From Kryptolebias marmoratus (taxonomy: Eukaryota > Chordata > Actinopteri > Cyprinodontiformes > Rivulidae), in contig NC_051431.1 in assembly GCF_001649575.2 (NCBI RefSeq), forward strand, positions 1,061,258 through 1,125,257: a DNA stretch of 64,000 bases, given 5' to 3'. Shown here piece by piece: positions 47,375 to 63,400 of the stretch. The notes beneath the pieces were generated by a model that was given only the letters and a program-made list of their open reading frames with translations, did no database searches and was not told the origin of the DNA. The position numbers and the translations under genes are program-made. Every line of letters starts with the position of its first letter. Position 1 is the first letter of the stretch.

Positions 47375-47564
47375 GACCGGCAACTGCTGCTGAGACCAGC
47401 AACGGAGACCGGCAACTGCTGCTGGGACCGGCAACTGCAGCTGAGACCAGCAACTGCTGCTGGGACCAGCAACTGCTGCTGGGACCGGCAACTGCTGCTG
47501 GGACCGGAAACTGCTGCTGGGACCGGAAACTGCTGCTGAGACCAGCAACTGCTGCTGAGACCAG
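47354..47564. repeat. 19-bp minisatellite overlapping the rab1b stop codon
   Basis: Unit gagaccggcaactgctgct, 11 units (one truncated to 13 bp at 47392) plus a partial one. Variants have gggacc, ccagc and ccggaaac. Unit 1 encodes ETGNCC and the T of the stop; the GA of the TGA comes from unit 2. Because 19 is not a multiple of 3, later units are read in other frames, and in this gene they lie in the 3'UTR. Confidence 0.95.
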
Positions 47565-47604
47565 TTAAAACATTTCCAACTCATTTTTTTTTCTTTTCCA
47601 AAAC

Positions 47605-47610
47605 AATAAA
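47605..47610 (+). terminator. Poly(A) signal of rab1b (first of several)
   Basis: AATAAA lies 231 bases after the stop. Further AATAAA words occur near 47670 and 47777, so alternative ends are possible. Confidence 0.5.
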
Positions 47611-48210
47611 CTAAACCCTAAAAATCAAATTTTGGACTATTTTAGGAATAACAAAAACAATACTGTTATTAATAAAACCTGCACAAGGCTTATTTGTGAT
47701 CTTGTATAAAAGTATTGATAACTTCTAAAATCTTTAGACATCAGATCTAAAATTGGAAATAGTTGTGATTCAAACAATAAACATTTTGTTTTAAACTTTT
47801 ATTTCCTATTTTTCCCATCCCACATCATCAGTTTTATTTAATCTTTATGATTTGTTTTGATGCTTGTTTCTTTCTGTCAGATTTGATTAAAAAAACATGG
47901 TTAAAAAAAAAGTTACCAGAAACTTTCTTTGTTTGTTTCTGAATTTTACCATAATGAGTCCTAAAACCTGGAAATAAACTGTCTTCACTTTAGATGACTC
48001 TGGTTTGAAGAGACTGCAGAAATGTTTTTGTAAAGACAAAATTTTCCAATAATAAAGTTTTTTTTCTTTCTCACAGCATCATTAAAACATTTCCTACTAT
48101 TATTTTATTAAACTTTAATGTCCATTAAAACCAATGAAGGCTAAATGATAAAGATGTGATGAAGGCATGTCATCTGGTGGACAATTATTTCAATACGTCC
48201 ACCAAGGAGG

Positions 48211-49174
48211 TTCTGTCTGTCTGCCTGTCTGTCTGTCTGTCTGCCTGTCTGCCTGCCTGTCTGTCTGTCTGTCTGNNNNNNNNNNNNNNNNNNNNNNNNN
48301 NNNNNNNNNNNNNNNNNNNNNNNNNNNNNNNNNNNNNNNNNNNNNNNNNNNNNNNNNNNNNNNNNNNNNNNNNNNNNNNNNNNNNNNNNNNNNNNNNNNN
48401 NNNNNNNNNNNNNNNNNNNNNNNNNNNNNNNNNNNNNNNNNNNNNNNNNNNNNNNNNNNNNNNNNNNNNNNNNNNNNNNNNNNNNNNNNNNNNNNNNNNN
48501 NNNNNNNNNNNNNNNNNNNNNNNNNNNNNNNNNNNNNNNNNNNNNNNNNNNNNNNNNNNNNNNNNNNNNNNNNNNNNNNNNNNNNNNNNNNNNNNNNNNN
48601 NNNNNNNNNNNNNNNNNNNNNNNNNNNNNNNNNNNNNNNNNNNNNNNNNNNNNNNNNNNNNNNNNNNNNNNNNNNNNNNNNNNNNNNNNNNNNNNNNNNN
48701 NNNNNNNNNNNNNNNNNNNNNNNNNNNNNNNNNNNNNNNNNNNNNNNNNNNNNNNNNNNNNNNNNNNNNNNNNNNNNNNNNNNNNNNNNNNNNNNNNNNN
48801 NNNNNNNNNNNNNNNNNNNNNNNNNNNNNNNNNNNNNNNNNNNNNNNNNNNNNNNNNNNNNNNNNNNNNNNNNNNNNNNNNNNNNNNNNNNNNNNNNNNN
48901 NNNNNNNNNNNNNNNNNNNNNNNNNNNNNNNNNNNNNNNNNNNNNNNNNNNNNNNNNNNNNNNNNNNNNNNNNNNNNNNNNNNNNNNNNNNNNNNNNNNN
49001 NNNNNNNNNNNNNNNNNNNNNNNNNNNNNNNNNNNNNNNNNNNNNNNNNNNNNNNNNNNNNNNNNNNNNNNNNNNNNNNNNNNNNNNNNNNNNNNNNNNN
49101 NNNCTGTCTGTCTGCCTGCCTGTCTGTCTGCCTGCCTGTCTGTCTGCCTGCCTGTCTGTCTGTCTGTCTGTCTG
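48211..49174. repeat. (CTGT)n / (CTGC)n array with an 828-base assembly gap
   Basis: Tetranucleotide CTGT with interspersed CTGC (gcctgtctgtctgcctgcct patterns) on both sides of the N run 48276-49103. It is preceded by 'ccaccaaggaggtt', which in fish often stands at the start of a dispersed repeat that continues with CTGT. The large open frames here are repeat artefacts. Confidence 0.95.
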
Positions 49175-50420
49175 GCTTGTGCACTAATTTTAAATAGACT
49201 GTAAACACTTAACAACATTTAAGTCGTTGTCCAGTCGGGGTGTTCAGCGGTTAGCACTGATGTCCCACAGATCTGCAGTCCAGATCAGATTTCCCAGAGT
49301 CCAAAAACCTGCAGATTGTTCCAGATTTCAGACTCTCGCAGACCTCAACAAAACAAAACAAAACAAACAGGATTTTTATTGGGTAGATGTTTGTTTCGAG
49401 TTGCTTCTTTTATACCCAGTCGTGGTAGTTTCTCTTTCTCGACACTAGAGGGCAGAAAAACAAAACAAACAAAAGTCAGGAAACGTTCAAATGTAGAATC
49501 TAACAGAAAAACTGATAAAACTCAAACAGGAAGGTTAGATGGATTTATTTTATCAGTAAAATACATTTTTATGTTGAATTTTAAGTGTCTGAGAAGCTGG
49601 AGAACTTCTAAACAGATATATTTAACAAGATCTTTCTCTGTGAGTGTAGGTAATATTTATATGACCAGATAAATAAAAGGCCTTTACAGTGCCATCAGGT
49701 ATTATTTATTTTGTACACAAAACAGTTTTCTTCTGCGCTTCTTCTCTAATAACACAGAATCTTTATTCAGACATCAACCAAGAGAAAAATCAGTTCTTAA
49801 AAATCTTGGGAGTTGGTGGTTTATATTCTCTGCTAAACACTAAAACGAAATATAAACTTTACTACATAGTTGGAAGGTCAGTAAAACAAAAAGCTGTGCA
49901 AACAAGTGTTGTGCCACGAGAAGCCCTCAGTCTGACCTGTTGAAAGGTAATTTACAAACATACCTTTAAACCACTGATAATTGCAAAATTAGTATAAAAA
50001 GATACCTCTAATAAATTGATCAAACTTTGAATCTTGTGTATTTTCATTATGCTAAATAAATAAGTTATGTACATACATTATTATGTTGTGTCGTGCAAGA
50101 CAAAATAAATAAATAAATTTCACCACTGACACTTTAAAAGGTCAACAGTGAAACAAAACAAGCATAAAAACAAAAATATAGCAAGATAATATTTATAGAC
50201 TATTACAAATGAGAAGAATTGGAAATTGCAAATGATATAAGAAAAATATCACAGTAAATGCAATATAATTGTATATAAATTGTCATAAGTTTGAGTTTTA
50301 AAAAAATCTGTTTGTGGCCATTAAACTGTAAAGACAGTATATTTACACAGAAATGAGTCTAGAAACAAAGCTGCAAATGAGTCTTATAGCACAAAAATAC
50401 ATTTCCCTGCGGTCGCTTGA
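49175..50420. other. Intergenic upstream of rps3, no gene recognised
   Basis: AT-rich DNA. The stretch at 49232-49300 ('ggtgttcagcggttagcact') looks like a degenerate dispersed repeat. No gene evidence. Confidence 0.4.
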
Positions 50421-50422
50421 AT

Positions 50423-50507
50423 ATTACGTCACAGGAAGTTTGCTGTTTAGTATAAAAGCATTTCCGCATCCTTCCCCGGTCCTTTCCTGTCTACGGCCTT
50501 TTCGAAG
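50423..50507 (+). promoter_or_regulatory. rps3 promoter and 5'TOP leader
   Basis: CRE/ATF-like ttacgtca (50425-50432), ETS-like acaggaagtt (50431-50440) and a TATA-like tataaaa (50451-50457) lie in the expected order. A pyrimidine stretch starting at about 50481 (cctttcctgtct) would be the 5' terminal oligopyrimidine (TOP) start, about 27 bases before the ATG at 50508. This arrangement is typical of ribosomal protein genes, whose translation responds to mTOR through the TOP motif. The exact start is inferred. Confidence 0.6.
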
Positions 50508-55115
<4,608 letters not shown>

Positions 55116-55157
55116 AAGGTGAGCGAGGCCTCCCGGTGTCAGGGTTGGGCTGTGTCC

Positions 55158-55308
55158 CTTCGGTGATGAGACGATGACGAGTCGGAGCGGGTCTCGCTCT
55201 GGTCCTGGTGGCTTACTGGCTCAGACTCACGTTCTGTGGTTCTGATCCGGTTCCTCAGAACCGCGAGGCCCTTCCAGTTGAAGACATCGAGGCATTTGTC
55301 TGAGAAGG
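55158..55308 (+). ncRNA. snord15: SNORD15 (U15) box C/D snoRNA, copy C, in rps3 intron 6
   Basis: Begins cttcggtgatgagacg and ends gaggcatttgtctgagaagg. It differs from copy B at only a handful of positions (for example gctctggtcc against ggtctggtcc, and actggctcag against actggttcag). It sits in the intron that follows the stop codon of rps3. Confidence 0.9.
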
Positions 55309-55431
55309 GTTGAAATAACAGAGATGTTTGTAAATCTTTGTCAGGAGGAATAAAGTTTTAACTGAACTGTGTTGTGTTTGCAGGTTCTCAGCCGGATGGA
55401 CTGAAGAGTCTGTGATTTTGTGTACAAAAAC

Positions 55432-55437
55432 AATAAA
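55432..55437 (+). terminator. Poly(A) signal of rps3
   Basis: AATAAA in the short noncoding last exon that starts at 55384 after a TTTGCAG acceptor. Confidence 0.75.
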
Positions 55438-55871
55438 ATCTGGAAAATACACCTGAAGTGTCGTTGTTTGTGTTGGTTTTATAAAAATGAAGCGCCTTCA
55501 TCATCCCGACTGAGTTTAAATCTGCTTCATCCTGGAGCGCTGAAAGGTTTCCTGCTCTGAAGGACGTCATGTGACTTCCACCTGAGAGGACAGGTCCAGG
55601 TGTCTCACTCTGGTTATTTCAGGGCGCCGGTTATAAAAACATTAAAGTTCTGTAGTTTTAAATCCAACCAAACATTTAATTTACCTGCTTTTAATCCTTC
55701 ACAATAAAATAAATGAGTTTATTAATGCTGGGAGGAATTAAGATGGAAGGAAAAAGCTGCGGAGTGAGACCTCTTCTCAGAGCCAATAGGAGGTCAGGTC
55801 CGGGTTAGGCCACGCCCACTGGTTCCTACCTGCGCAGGTCTTCCCTCGTGCCTGAACTCCCGGACAACAAG

Positions 55872-58800
55872 ATGAGTTTACCCGACTATAAATCCACCAA
55901 CAAACAGGCTTCCGTCGCGCTTTCAGTAAGAAAACAAACTTTTCAAACTTTAATTTACATTTTTATTCAAGTGAAACTGAAAACTACAGGAAGTTTCACA
56001 TGCGGAGTGGCGGGAACAGGTGCAGCACGAGCAGCACACAGGTGGTTCTGTTTGCAGACATTTTCCTGTGAAACGAACATTTGTGAAGTTGGGAGTTTAT
56101 AAAGTTTAAAATCTCCGTAGCTCTTAAAGCACGAGGCTCAGATTTGATTTTAGGTCGTTTTTCTGCCTTTGCTGTTAATAATTTAGTTCTTTATTAAAGA
56201 TTTTAAAGCCTTTTAACTAAAATCACAGCTATTATCACAGCTCTTCTGTTGTGACACAAAGGAGCTTCATAAAGTAAATTTAAGGCTTAAATGTAAAATA
56301 AAAGTCATTAAAATAAGTCATTTTTCACCAACCGCGTGATTTTAAATCTCAGTTTGATGCTTTTAATAAACAAAATTATTTCTTTTTTCTTTTGTCTGCA
56401 AACATTATTAATGATAACCATCAAACTTACATTTATTAGTTTTATACCTGCAGCTGTTAAATTTAGTTTAGTTTTTGCAGTTTTCTGTTTGTTTCGGAGC
56501 CTTTTTCTGCCTGAGTGACGTCAGAGGTCAGAGTTGAGTGGTTTTAAACACAAAAACAGAATAAACTTTTTGTCTGAAAATGTTTCAGCTGCAAGAACTG
56601 AAACCGAGTCAAACAAAAGCATCTAAAATCCCAAATCCTCCCTGAGGAGGTGTCGATCAGGAGCTTTTTCTCAGCTTACAGGGAAATAAATTAAACTCAG
56701 GAGTTCTGGATTATTTTGGCTGCAAAACTTTTCTCTGGTTTCTCCAACGTCCTCATCTGATTATTGATTCATCAGTTAGAATAAAATGTATTAAAAGACT
56801 CAGAGAAACAGAGGAGCTCAGTTTTAATAAAATCTGTTATCAGTCAGATTTATTCTGTCTGTTAATGATTGATGAGGAGTTCACTTCCTGCTTCAACTGT
56901 TGCTGAGATGTTCCTAACCTCCTCCTCCTCCCCCTCCTCATCCTCCTCCTCCCTCTCCCCCCCTCCTCCTCCTCCTCCTCCTTCTGCCGCANNNNNNNNN
57001 NNNNNNNNNNNNNNNNNNNNNNNNNNNNNNNNNNNNNNNNNNNNNNNNNNNNNNNNNNNNNNNNNNNNNNNNNNNNNNNNNNNNNNNNNNNNNNNNNNNN
57101 NNNNNNNNNNNNNNNNNNNNNNNNNNNNNNNNNNNNNNNNNNNNNNNNNNNNNNNNNNNNNNNNNNNNNNNNNNNNNNNNNNNNNNNNNNNNNNNNNNNN
57201 NNNNNNNNNNNNNNNNNNNNNNNNNNNNNNNNNNNNNNNNNNNNNNNNNNNNNNNNNNNNNNNNNNNNNNNNNNNNNNNNNNNNNNNNNNNNNNNNNNNN
57301 NNNNNNNNNNNNNNNNNNNNNNNNNNNNNNNNNNNNNNNNNNNNNNNNNNNNNNNNNNNNNNNNNNNNNNNNNNNNNNNNNNNNNNNNNNNNNNNNNNNN
57401 NNNNNNNNNNNNNNNNNNNNNNNNNNNNNNNNNNNNNNNNNNNNNNNNNNNNNNNNNNNNNNNNNNNNNNNNNNNNNNNNNNNNNNNNNNNNNNNNNNNN
57501 NNNNNNNNNNNNNNNNNNNNNNNNNNNNNNNNNNNNNNNNNNNNNNNNNNNNNNNNNNNNNNNNNNNNNNNNNNNNNNNNNNNNNNNNNNNNNNNNNNNN
57601 NNNNNNNNNNNNNNNNNNNNNNNNNNNNNNNNNNNNNNNNNNNNNNNNNNNNNNNNNNNNNNNNNNNNNNNNNNNNNNNNNNNNNNNNNNNNNNNNNNNN
57701 NNNNNNNNNNNNNNNNNNNNNNNNNNNNNNNNNNNNNNNNNNNNNNNNNNNNNNNNNNNNNNNNNNNNNNNNNNNNNNNNNNNNNNNNNNNNNNNNNNNN
57801 NNNNNNNNNNNNNNNNNNNNNNNNNNNNNNNNNNNNNNNNNNNNNNNNNNNNNNNNNNNNNNNNNNNNNNNNNNNNNNNNNNCTGAATGTCGGCGGTCAC
57901 CTGTTCAGCACCACACTGAGCACGCTCAGAAGGCACCCAGACTCCCGGCTGGCGGAGCTGTTCAGCGGTCAGCCCAAGCTCCTCACCGACCCTCAGGGAC
58001 GCTTCTTCATCGACCGCGACGGCTCGCGCTTCGGCTCGGTTCTGGAGTTCCTGAGGTCCGACAGGCTGCCCGTGGAGAACATCCAGGAGGTCGGAGCTCC
58101 GGGGTCTCTCAGGCAGGTGTGGGAGGTGTTTTAACCCCTCTTTGACCGTCTGCGGGTGTTTGTGCAGGTCTACGAGGAGGCGGTCCACTACAACATCAAA
58201 CCTCTGATCAAACGCTTGGAGGAGGCGCCTCAGCTGTTCGGAGAGCTGGTGGGGAGGCAGCAGTTCCTCTCCAGAGTCCCCCACTACAAGGAGAACATCG
58301 AGGTGAGCTTCACTCCAGGGTGTCACTTCTTTCACACACTTTCAGATGATTTTTAGGGGTTTTATTGAATGTTTGTCATCAAATGACAAAAAGAGACACT
58401 TCCAAAGAAGCTTTTTAGCTCCAGGGACCGGTTCAGTATCAGACAGTATTTTCAGGGACCGTGGCAGATAAACACAACAAAATAAAATGATACGAGCGGC
58501 ATGAAAACAGGTCATTTTTTAAACATAATAAACGTTCTCGCAGCTTTGTTAGCTGCGTCCTGGTACAACAGCCTCTCCTCTCCCTGATGTTCTCTGTGCT
58601 TAAACACGCCCTTCAAAATAAGAGACACCACAACTATAAAGTGCACAAAGAATCCAGCTCACCATAACTCTGACCTCTGCTTTAAAAGATCAAAACCTGC
58701 AACAGAAATGTGTTTTCAGGTGGTGCTGTGTCTGAGCGATCACACCCAAATGTTTTAAAAACATCATGAACATTTAAAAAAACATCAAAATGTGCCAACA

Positions 58801-59190
58801 AGTGTCTTTAATTGTTTTTGCCATAAAACGTAACGTTGGACACAAGCCGGACTCAGAAATGTCTCTTTCATCTTTCAGGTTCTGATCCGTATCGCCAGAG
58901 CCGACGCCATCGCTGCCCGCCGCTCCTCCATCCTGATCTGCGTGCTGCGGAGCGAGGAGGACTTGGGTTGCTACGACGACGCCATCAACAGGCTGGAGGC
59001 GGACAAGGAGTCGGTGGTGACGTTCGGGCCGTGGAAGGCTGCTCCGTCGGTCCGGGACCTGCTGGACTGCGTGAAGATGGACATCCAGAGCCGCGGCTAC
59101 CAGGTGAGCGTCGAGCCTCACGCCGCCGAGAGGAGCTTCCTGTCCAAGAGCTACAACTTCTTCCACAAACTCACCTTCACCTGGTGGTGA
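55872..59190 (+). CDS. kctd14: KCTD14-like BTB/POZ protein (4 coding exons, one partly in a gap)
   Basis: Exon 1 is 55872-55925 (MSLPDYKSTNKQASVALS, donor tca|gtaaga). Exon 2 is known only from 57883 and ends at 58089. Exons 3 and 4 are 58168-58302 and 58879-59190. The T1-type BTB fold starts LNVGGHLFSTTLSTLRR and continues FIDRDGSRFGSVLEFLR. It is followed by EVYEEAVHYNIKPLIKRLEEAPQ, VSFGP/TFGPWKAAP and MDIQSRGYQV, and ends SYNFFHKLTFTWW. This order and the TFTWW end fit KCTD14 best among KCTD7/KCTD14. The exon-2 donor gag|gtcgga is weak; a downstream GT at 58117 would add nine codons but leave an intron of only 51 bp. The N run 56992-57882 hides the start of exon 2. KCTD proteins often act as cullin-3 adaptors; a specific role for KCTD14 is not established here. 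Confidence 0.85.
56915..56991. repeat. (TCC)n simple repeat at the left edge of the kctd14 assembly gap
   Basis: CCT/TCC triplets just before the N run, probably the reason for the assembly break. The open frames on both strands that bridge the gap are artefacts. Confidence 0.9.
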
Positions 59191-59211
59191 CGGGCGGCTT
59201 CTCTGCTTTAA

Positions 59212-59217
59212 AATAAA
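59212..59217 (+). terminator. Poly(A) signal of kctd14
   Basis: AATAAA only 22 bases after the TGA at 59188-59190, which implies a very short 3'UTR. A later AATAAA-containing sequence (59494) is an alternative. Confidence 0.45.
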
Positions 59218-59219
59218 GG

Positions 59220-60460
59220 GACTGCACTTTATAAATCTATATAAGACAATCTGTATCTTTTTATTTACAGTTTAAAGTGTTAAAAACAGTTTTTTTGTTG
59301 GCGTCATTCTGAGTGAAACGTGTCACTGTGTTAGTTTTACTGACGTCACTCAGGGCTTCATGTTTTACACTCGAAGGGTTTCACAGCTTTCAGGGGGATT
59401 TCAGAACCTCTTGTTGTGGCTCTCAGAGCTCCGTGCTGAGTGGTTTTTAATTTCAGCTGAGCTGTCGAATCAAACGCCACCAGCTCTGCAGAAATAAAGG
59501 TCACCGTGTTGCCCTTCACCAAAAGATTTCAGGTCAAATCTTTGTCTCCTGTTTCCAGAAAGTGTGACTCTGACTTAGCAACATACAGTATTTTCACCAC
59601 AATATGTCACAATTACATTTCCTCCAAAACAAAAAACAAAAAAAAAACAGAGGGGGGGGGGAATTTGCTTACGATTGCTTTTCACACCTTTGGTCCAGAA
59701 GTGTGTGTGACAAAAATAAAAACTGTCACAATTTTTTTAAATATAATAAAAATCATTTCTTTCAACAGACTTGAGCAGGAATCAGATCAGAACATTTTTC
59801 ATAAAACAGAAAAAACATTTACTGTTAAGAGTTTGTCTAAATAAATAGTGTTAAGAAAAGCTGAATTAATTTGAGGCTGAAACAGACAAAAATAAAAATG
59901 TAGATCAACTGAAATCTAAAACAAATCAAACAGATTCAGTCTGGTTTAAAAGGCAAAGAAAGATGTATTTTATAAAAATGACGATTATTGAAGGATGCAG
60001 CTTATTCTGCTCCTCAGCACAACATCTGCTCACCTTATTTTAGTAAAATAATCAGGAGTATGTAAAGATAAGGGATAATGTGGTTAATCATTAAATGATT
60101 TAATTTAAAGGAGCCATCTGCAGGAGTAAATCTGGGTGAAATGAGAAATAAAAGAGAGTAAAGACCCCGAGTTTTTCAGTTTTTCAGGTATTTATTGGGT
60201 CTGATGAAGTGCCTTTCAGTCAGATCTGGGGTAGTTTGGGGAAATGATGGAGTCATCAGAGCCTGAGCTGACCAGAAAAGTTTCCACAGGTTAAACGTCT
60301 TCTTGTTCGAATGATCCCCACTGTGAGCATCATGTAAGCGTCGAGCAGGAAGCATCGTCTCCCTGCTGCTGTAACACAGGAAACCAGCGCAGATTTCTGC
60401 ACATCGCACAAATTGCTGCACATTTCTGCAGCCGCAGAGGAGCTCAGAGCTCAGAGCAGA
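59220..60460. other. Intergenic between kctd14 and the Ig receptor gene
   Basis: AT-rich DNA with a poly-A and poly-G stretch at 59630-59662. No gene recognised. Confidence 0.4.
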
Positions 60461-60470
60461 ACCGAGAGCC

Positions 60471-63400
60471 ATGATGAAAACAATAAAGCTGATCCGAGTC
60501 CTGCTGCTTGCCGCCCTCCTGCCAACAGGTACGGATTCCTCATTTCATCTGGTCCCGTTTGGGCTTTAAAGGCAGCCGAGTCCGAAACATTCAGGGCTTT
60601 TATTCTAGTTAATGATCCAAGGTAATCATCCATCCATTCGATTTTCCTGCTTTTTCCTTTGGAGCCGGTGTCTCCAGCAGACACCTGGACAGGTGTCCAG
60701 TCCATCACAGACAACCCTTCACACTCACACCGAGGGACAATTTAGAGACCAATTAATCTGTGGGAGAACATGTAAAGAATAAAGAACCACAGTATTTTAG
60801 AAGAGCTGAAACTTCTGTTTTTATTCTGGATGAATCTGCTCCGAACGGTTTATTATTTTGTTGTAAAAACTAAAAATAATTGTCTCAAAATAAGATCAAC
60901 AAAATGTTTTCTTTGTCTCTCCAAACAAATGCTTAAACTTTCTCTACAAAGCTGCAAATATCCGTGAAGGAGCAGAAAAATGAGGTTTAATGTGATCCTT
61001 TAAAGAGGCGTTTCAGGTCCGACACAAATCAGCTGGAAACTTTCAGAAACTTTTCATTCTTTCTTTAAAGGAACCAGAAACCAAAGACCACATCAGTGAT
61101 ATAATAAAAGGACAAAGTTCCCCATTTTCCTCTAAAACTAAAGTTTTGAAGCACTAAGTGTTTGTACCCAGTTTGGTCCCATTATTTCAGCTCTCTGTTG
61201 TGATTCTGCTAACATAAATATGAGTTTACTTTTTAACAGCAGCAATTATTTATAAAAGAAATAATATCTAAATACATCTGAAGAGTAGAAAATACTCCAT
61301 TAGTTGTACTGAAGTGCAGAAAACGTATCTAAAGTTTTTAAAAATAAAAAAAGTGCTCGTTTTAAACAAATCTCGGTTGTAATTCTTTACGCAGTCATGT
61401 GCTCACGGTGGTTTCCTCTGTCAGGGTTTTCAGATAAATCAGACGAGTCATGATGTGAAGATAGGGTCATTAAACTCTTGTAGGTCCGGACTGTGATCCG
61501 GATCAACCCCGACATTTCCTGAAGGTTGCATCAAAATCCGTTCGACAGTTTTTAGGTAATCTTGTAAAAACTGAAAACAGGACCTAATTCAGGCAGAAGT
61601 CTGACACGAAGAGCTCCATTTATCAGTTAGGATCAGACCTCATCTTTATGCATATTTTTATCAAAACCTTATTATTCTGATTTAGTTTAAGTCTTCACTG
61701 CAGGAACATTAGGGCCCATTTTCTAAAAGGACTCAGATTTTATTCCCTGAATCACGTCAGAGGAGACCGTCTCTCCTGAAGGGATGGTCATTAACAGGTT
61801 AATTTAAAATACTGGGATCATTAGGTGTTATTTTTGTAACTAAATGACTTTTCTGTCCTGTTTCCAGGTGTGAGAGGGGACAAAGTGTCTGTGTTTGTCT
61901 ACAGCCCACTTGGAGGAGATGCCCTGCTGCCCTGCACCACGGTGGCCTCCCCCGGCTGCTCCTCCATCACCTGGACCTTCTTTAAAGTCGGGCATGTCCA
62001 CCTCATCGAGGAGGTGAGCGAGGGACACATCAGGGACGACTCGGACAAATTCAACCGTACGAGCATCACGTCCAACTGCTCCCTGATCGTCCGGGGCCTC
62101 ATCGTGGAGGACGTCGGCTCCTACGCCTGCCTGGAGAACCAGAAGCCTGTGATGGACGTCTACCTGTCCCTCCTCAGCATCCACTCGACGTCCTCCGTCA
62201 CTGACCTGCAGCCGGGAGGAACCCTCGTCCTGACCTGCGTCCTCTTCACTTTTTATAATGCAGGAAGCTGCAAGTCTTACTCCAGCGTGTTCAGGCTGCA
62301 CTGGCTGCAGGAGAACGGGACGCAGCTGCCCAAAGACAGCAGGTTCGTCCTCTCACATAAAAATAAAACTCAATAAAATACAAACCCAGTTCTGACAAAG
62401 CTGGGACGTGGTGTCAAATGTAGGAAAACTAAATGAATGAATGCAATGATTGGCAAATCTCATAAAACCCATATTTTATTCACAGTGGAACAAAGTACAT
62501 ATCAAACGATGAAACTAAAAAGTTGGACCATTTTTAATGAGGTTATTTTATTTTATTTTATGGCAGCAACTCGTCTCTTTAAAGTTGCTCCAGATGTTTC
62601 CCTCCTCTTCTTCGCCTGTAAACATCTGGACCTGAGGTTGTCCCATTCTGTCTGTTCAACAGTCCTGGAACCTGGACTAATGCACCCCCATACCATCAGA
62701 GAGGCAGGCTGACCTCAGAACAGTTCTCCTCTTTGGTCCAGAGGAGACACATCTGTTCACATCTGGCTTCTTCTTTGCCTGATAGAGCTTTAAGCAGCAT
62801 CTGTGGACGGCACGGTGAGCTGTGTTTACAGAACAGAACCAGAACCAGCCTTGACCTTTGACCTCAGAGGTTTCTGCAGATTCTTCAGATCTGTTGATGA
62901 TTTTATGAACTGGAGATGATGGGAGATTCTTCCTAGTTTTTTTTGGTGAGGAACTTTATTTTGAAATTATTTTTAGACACAGTTTCTCTGCCCATCTTTC
63001 CTCTAAAATGTTCTTTTTATCCCCAGTCCTCTGACTGACCTCTTAATGTTGTAAATTAACCTAAATAGTAGCAATTTTTCCCTCCAGCTGTTTATTATTC
63101 GTGCCTCTAGTAGCTGGAGACACAATGGACAGGTCACGGGTCCATCACACCTTAAAATTAAATGTCCCTCCTCCTAAGAGCTTATCGTCTGTCTGTTTGC
63201 AAGATTAGTTAAAAACTGATGAACAGATGTTGATGAAATCTTCAGGAAATGTTGAGTCGACCCGAAGTTTGTGCTTCTAGCTTCAACATTTATTCCACTG
63301 GGAATAAAATCTGGGTTTCTGAGATCTGCCAATCATTGCATTCAGTTTTTATTTACATTGTAAATAAAGTCCTTTCTGGTTTTGAACTGGAAATGTGAAG

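Noticed and set aside
48141..49218. Large open frames with CLSV/DRQT repeats
   Set aside because: Artefacts of the (CTGT)n array and the assembly gap.
49232..49300. tRNA-like 'ggttagcactgatgtcccac' sequence
   Set aside because: No cloverleaf could be drawn; the phrase is more like a dispersed repeat that resembles a tRNA-derived SINE head.
56869..58134. 421-aa plus-strand frame bridging the gap, and its minus-strand counterpart
   Set aside because: Only the part after 57883 is coding (kctd14). The 5' part is a TCC repeat plus Ns, and the minus frame is the shadow of the BTB exon.
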